From a virus, in IMG/VR virus record IMGVR_UViG_3300049491_000813, positions 1 through 42,299 of that record: 42,299 nucleotides of DNA; one strand, 5' to 3'. Below, piece after piece: positions 39,122 to 42,299 of the stretch. A program made the translations under genes and the position numbers. Position 1 is the first letter of the stretch. Every line of letters starts with the position of its first letter. The notes beneath the pieces are model-generated. The model was not told where the DNA came from, ran no database searches, and was given only the letters and a program-made list of their open reading frames with translations.

Positions 39122-39589
39122 CTAAAATGGCAATCCATCTGACGGACTTTTATTATCATCATAGTTTATTTTGGGCAACCTATCAAGGTTATCAAAAATG
39201 TTTCCATCCACTTGCATATCACTACCGAAATAATCAATCATTGAAACTAAATGACTATTGTTTTTATAGTAGGAATTATCAATGCACCAGCAACCAGTGT
39301 CTTTATTGTAAACAACAGGATAGTATCCAACTATTTTGTTTCCTTCATCGTCTGTTTCTTCATCTCTTAAAAAATCGCCTTCATAAATTAAGTTGCCAGC
39401 TCTATCTGAAACCATTGTGCAAATGGATATTCCAGTAGTATAACTATCTACTAAAATATGGTCGCCAGTTCCAAGTTCTTCATTATCTCTTACTATGAAG
39501 TTTTGGTTTACGCATCTATCGCAATTATTGTATAGGTCGCCAAAAACCCATAATCCGTTTGACTTTGCTCTAAAATGTGTATTTATCAT
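39122..39589 (-). CDS. Cassette gene: YopX-like protein
   Basis: A 155-residue protein matching the YopX family of phages and mobile elements. The N-terminus reads F-R-A-K-S-N-G-L-W-V-F-G-D-L; the hallmark is D-R-A-G-N-L-I-Y-E-G-D-F-L-R-D, followed by V-V-Y-N-K-D-T-G-C-W-C and a C-terminal D-G-N-I-F-D-N-L-D. YopX proteins are small beta-barrel-like proteins of unsettled function. Here it is the sole gene between att-like sites D and C. A TAAATTTG element 5 bp before the ATG suggests a nearly leaderless transcript. Confidence 0.75.
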   Translation of the reverse strand: MINTHFRAKSNGLWVFGDLYNNCDRCVNQNFIVRDNEELGTGDHILVDSYTTGISICTMVSDRAGNLIYEGDFLRDEETDDEGNKIVGYYPVVYNKDTGCWCIDNSYYKNNSHLVSMIDYFGSDMQVDGNIFDNLDRLPKINYDDNKSPSDGLPF

Positions 39590-39626
39590 TTGTTCAAATT
39601 TAATCAGTTTAACAAGGCACCTACCG

Positions 39627-39759
39627 CTAACAAAGGCATTTACTAAATTGGGGCAGAAGAAACCGCATTGTACAGCATATCTTTATTGGGCTTTGGTTCT
39701 CTTCGCTGTTGGGCTGACACAGCATCTATTCCCCAACTTCGCAATATGCCCAACGTTAG
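39627..39759. other. att-like palindromic site D
   Basis: Three paired blocks on each side, separated by mismatched bases, make a long hairpin: CTAAC (39627), GGCAT (39635), TTGGGG (39648) pair with CCCCAA (39731), ATGCC (39746), GTTAG (39755). The right arm repeats CTTCGCAATATGCC and CGTTA of site A. The GTTAG core contains the stop codon of the large terminase gene, so this is the outer edge of the array. Confidence 0.75.
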
Positions 39760-41642
39760 CCCCAATAATCAGATTTTCGTTTCTTAGCCGCAGCGCCGGA
39801 AGTGGTGGCGGTAATTTTTGGTGCAGCCTCTGCAAGACCATCCCAATAATTATCTGTAAACCTGTCCATACCAGCCACAGCAGCAGCAGCACGGGCATAT
39901 ACACGACAATCGAGCCGCTCATTACGTTTATATTTTACCACCCAACTGTACAGCGTTTCGCCTTTTTTATTTATTACCTGCTGCATTTCTTCTGCTGTAA
40001 GGCTGCGGAAATGCAGTTCGTCATATTCAGGAAAGTGGCAATAGCCATGCGGATATGTATTGCTGCCATCGCTGGCCGGCATTTGTTTTAGCCAGCCGTA
40101 CAATTCGCTTTTAATAAGCGAAACTCCAATGTTGAATATTTTAACGCTCCCGATAGCTTTACCACGCTGGCTTACATCCACCAACTTTGGGTGTGATACC
40201 ATGATTATTTGTTTATCCTGCCCTTTCACCGGTATAAGACGGTTAACACTGTGGCGGCGGCAATAATTGTACACATGCGTGGTGTTGTAACCGGTATCAA
40301 TTGCCATCTTACTAATGGGCAAAACGCAATCATCTTCCCGTAAAAAAGTTTCATTGAGCACACTATCGAGCTGCTGCCAAACGGCAGGCTGTGTGGTATC
40401 ACCAAATAAAATGCGGTAATCCAATGATTGGCTGCGTTTGCCTTTCATCCATCCTACAATTTCAAGTTCTAAACGGTCGGCCTGCACATCCACACCCGCA
40501 GTGATAAAACCAACGGCAGCAAAGGGTTTATTTTTAGGGTAGGCTTCACGTTTAGCATATAATATTTCCCAATCAGGTTTATCACCTTTATCATTATACG
40601 TTTCACCAAGCTTTGTATTTGTGAATGTGATAAGTTTAGGAATATCATTTTGAGCCTCTTCGTATTCTTTTACCAGGTCAATCCAGCTATACCAACCGTA
40701 AGGGCTGTACAGTGCATTGAGGTGATAACCGAAAACAAGGCCGTTAGAATTTTCCGGGGCCATTGGTATCCATTTACCATCGGCCATCATTTTTGTTTTA
40801 AACCGCTCGGGTATTTCCTCTTCGCAGTGAGGGCATTGGTATGTAACAAAAAATTCTGCGGACTTTATTTTTGATTTGTCAAAACTCAACTGCTCAAAAT
40901 CCAAAGATTGCATTACCCCACAGTGAGGGCATGGCACATGATACAGGCGCTGGTCTGTTTTCTTATACGCTAAATCAATAGCGCTGCTGCCTTCCAGTGT
41001 TGGTGTGGAGGTAAGGAATATTTTGCGCCGGGCACCAAAGGTGGCTGTACGTGTTTTTGCTAAATCGATAGCACTTCCTTCGCCACCCACATCCATTGGG
41101 TAACGGTCTATTTCATCGAGGTACACATTACGCACGGCTGTTGATGCAAGGCCCACAGGACTGTTAGCGCCAACTCCCATAAAAAAACCGCCTTCAAATT
41201 CTTTAAATGATATTGTATTATTACTATCCTTTGATTTTGTGGGTTTAATTTTTTGTTTGATAGCCGGTGTGGCTTCAATCATTTTGCTGATACGGTTTTT
41301 TGATGTTTGTTTCATCATGGTATCCGTAGGCATCACATACAACATGGGTGCCGGTGCAATGTGAATAATATAACCAAGCCAGTTGTTGCCACTTTCGGTG
41401 GCGCCTATCTGCGAACATTTTTTAAAAATTATTTCCTGTGCAGGGTCATGTACAGAAAGATGGTTTATTATCTCAGCCATGTATGGAGTACGGCTCATTT
41501 TGAAACGGCCTGGCTCAGCAGATACCTGTGGCAAAAAGCGAAACTCATCGGCCCATTCCGAAACAGAAAGCTGAGGGTCGGGTTTAATGCCACGGAGAAA
41601 ACCGCCAATATCAGAAAGTGGTATGTGGGTTAGTTCAAACAT
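39756..41642 (-). CDS. terL: Large terminase subunit, lambda GpA type
   Basis: A 628-residue terminase of the lambda gpA family. The ATPase part has a Walker A-like K-C-S-Q-I-G-A-T-E-S (about 75-84) and Walker B V-Y-L-D-E-I-D (173-179). A zinc-finger pair C-P-H-C (237-240) and C-P-H-C (269-272) follows. The nuclease part includes A-G-V-D-V-Q-A-D-R-L-E-L-E and A-I-D-T-G-Y-N-T with the likely metal-binding Asp residues. It cuts and packages concatemeric DNA, so cos-type packaging is expected. Coupled to the small subunit (TAATG). The stop codon lies in the core of att-like site D. Confidence 0.9.
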   Translation of the reverse strand: MFELTHIPLSDIGGFLRGIKPDPQLSVSEWADEFRFLPQVSAEPGRFKMSRTPYMAEIINHLSVHDPAQEIIFKKCSQIGATESGNNWLGYIIHIAPAPMLYVMPTDTMMKQTSKNRISKMIEATPAIKQKIKPTKSKDSNNTISFKEFEGGFFMGVGANSPVGLASTAVRNVYLDEIDRYPMDVGGEGSAIDLAKTRTATFGARRKIFLTSTPTLEGSSAIDLAYKKTDQRLYHVPCPHCGVMQSLDFEQLSFDKSKIKSAEFFVTYQCPHCEEEIPERFKTKMMADGKWIPMAPENSNGLVFGYHLNALYSPYGWYSWIDLVKEYEEAQNDIPKLITFTNTKLGETYNDKGDKPDWEILYAKREAYPKNKPFAAVGFITAGVDVQADRLELEIVGWMKGKRSQSLDYRILFGDTTQPAVWQQLDSVLNETFLREDDCVLPISKMAIDTGYNTTHVYNYCRRHSVNRLIPVKGQDKQIIMVSHPKLVDVSQRGKAIGSVKIFNIGVSLIKSELYGWLKQMPASDGSNTYPHGYCHFPEYDELHFRSLTAEEMQQVINKKGETLYSWVVKYKRNERLDCRVYARAAAAVAGMDRFTDNYWDGLAEAAPKITATTSGAAAKKRKSDYWG

Positions 41643-42235
41643 TATTTCAATTCCAAATTTTCAAGATTAGCAAACTGGTTTAATGTGTTGGTAATTTCAA
41701 TCACGATTATTGATTGCGCCTCTACATCATTTGCAGCGCTGCGTATGTCGGCTATTATCCTGGCCGGTATATTTAATAAAGCCTTACGCAACTCTGAACC
41801 TAAAACAAAAAGTGCTTTATCAACATCCGCTTTTTTTACGAGCGCCCCTTCCAATTCCTGCAGCTTAATTCTATCGAGTTTTAATCCAACAATTTCACGC
41901 TGCCTTATTGCTTCGCTGGTTGCCATTTTATCGTTTAGCTCACCATCAAAAATTACATCCTCGGGTTCCTCATCTTCTGCACCGTCATGCGGAGATTTAT
42001 TTTCTTTTTTTTGTCCGGGCAGTACCCTATCTGTTTTATATTTATAACCAAATTCCTGGTCTGCAATTACTTTGTTAATCTCAGGAATTGTTACCGGGAG
42101 CCCGGCCCTTAATCCAGTTTTATACGATACTCCTTTTTTAATTCTGCCATCTTCAATTGCATTCCTTACAGCCTTATCACTAATGCCTAAACCGTTTGCA
42201 TACTCCCTGATAGATATTTTCTCATCCGTTGCCAT
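41642..42235 (-). CDS. terS: Small terminase subunit, Nu1/DUF1441-like
   Basis: A 197-residue protein: N-terminal winged-HTH-like segment (I-S-I-R-E-Y-A-N-G-L-G-I-S-D-K-A-V-R-N-A-I-E-D-G-R-I) as in lambda gpNu1. An acidic linker (E-D-E-E-P-E-D) follows, then a helical oligomerisation part (I-R-Q-R-E-I-V-G-L-K-L-D-R-I-K-L-Q-E-L-E-G) and L-L-N-I-P-A-R-I-I-A-D-I-R. It recognises the packaging site, probably close by. M-A-T-D at 42235 is taken as the start; 42247 is an in-frame alternative. Confidence 0.8.
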   Translation of the reverse strand: MATDEKISIREYANGLGISDKAVRNAIEDGRIKKGVSYKTGLRAGLPVTIPEINKVIADQEFGYKYKTDRVLPGQKKENKSPHDGAEDEEPEDVIFDGELNDKMATSEAIRQREIVGLKLDRIKLQELEGALVKKADVDKALFVLGSELRKALLNIPARIIADIRSAANDVEAQSIIVIEITNTLNQFANLENLELK

Positions 42236-42299
42236 AATGTCATACAACCCAATAGAGGTGCGGACTGCGTACTTATTTTTTTACTCTGTGTAATTATAT

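Overview
This window reads as a temperate, contractile-tailed (myovirus-like) phage or prophage of a Bacteroidota host, most likely in or near the Chitinophagaceae. The host call rests on Bacteroidota-type promoters (TTTG about 19 nt upstream of TAnnTTTG) seen at several places, A-rich start regions without a Shine-Dalgarno sequence, signal peptides ending in AQ, a DUF4373-type early protein and a Bacteroidota-type integrase. Nearly every gene is on the minus strand; the lysogeny block at 6371-9048 is on the plus strand. The first gene runs out of the left edge and the terminase genes start at the right edge. Early genes, terminase, head, tail, lysis and integrase therefore form one unbroken circle, and the window is probably a complete or nearly complete permuted phage genome.

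Region by region: 1-6276 (minus) is the early operon, read from a Cro-like gene at 6276 down to a DUF4373 replication-type protein at 8. It holds many small hypotheticals, an HD-domain hydrolase and a chimera of a Gp37/DUF5131 N-terminus with a cytosine-methyltransferase C-terminus. 6277-6370 is a divergent control region rich in palindromes. 6371-7672 (plus) encodes a CI-like repressor, a membrane-anchored protein and a second XRE regulator. 7672-7903 is an attP-like region with five arm-type repeats phased at 11 bp, followed by the tyrosine integrase at 7918-9048. A hairpin at 9045-9077 separates convergent transcripts. 9114-11526 (minus) is the lysis cassette: muramidase, candidate unimolecular spanin and several small membrane proteins. 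11561-19646 is a large tail-fibre locus in which five consecutive proteins carry signal peptides. 19633-30690 is a P2-like tail module (I, J, W/gp25, V, D, X, U, Z, tape measure, chaperone with a -1 frameshift, tube, sheath). 30738-35913 is the connector and head module (Gp37-like, DUF2190, protease-capsid fusion, lambda-type portal, gpW). 39756-42235 is the lambda-type terminase pair.

The most unusual part lies between the terminase and the rest of the head genes, at about 36252-39759. It contains a second, XerC-like tyrosine recombinase, a complete circularly permuted (two-piece) tmRNA gene, and three gene cassettes (YopX-like; a two-gene regulator pair with its own operator-promoter; an unknown 182-residue protein). 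Four homologous, imperfectly palindromic 86-133 bp sites separate the cassettes and look like integron attC sites. All cassettes and the recombinase point the same way. I read this as a phage-borne, integron-like cassette array using a non-IntI recombinase, with the tmRNA as one of its units.

Working together: the lysogeny switch (CI-like against Cro-like) and the attP/integrase control integration. The early operon feeds replication. Late transcription runs terminase, head, tail, lysis as one long minus-strand block with extensive ATGA/TAATG start-stop coupling. The cassette array is an accessory (moron) platform placed at the 3' end of the large terminase gene, whose stop codon lies inside the first att-like core.
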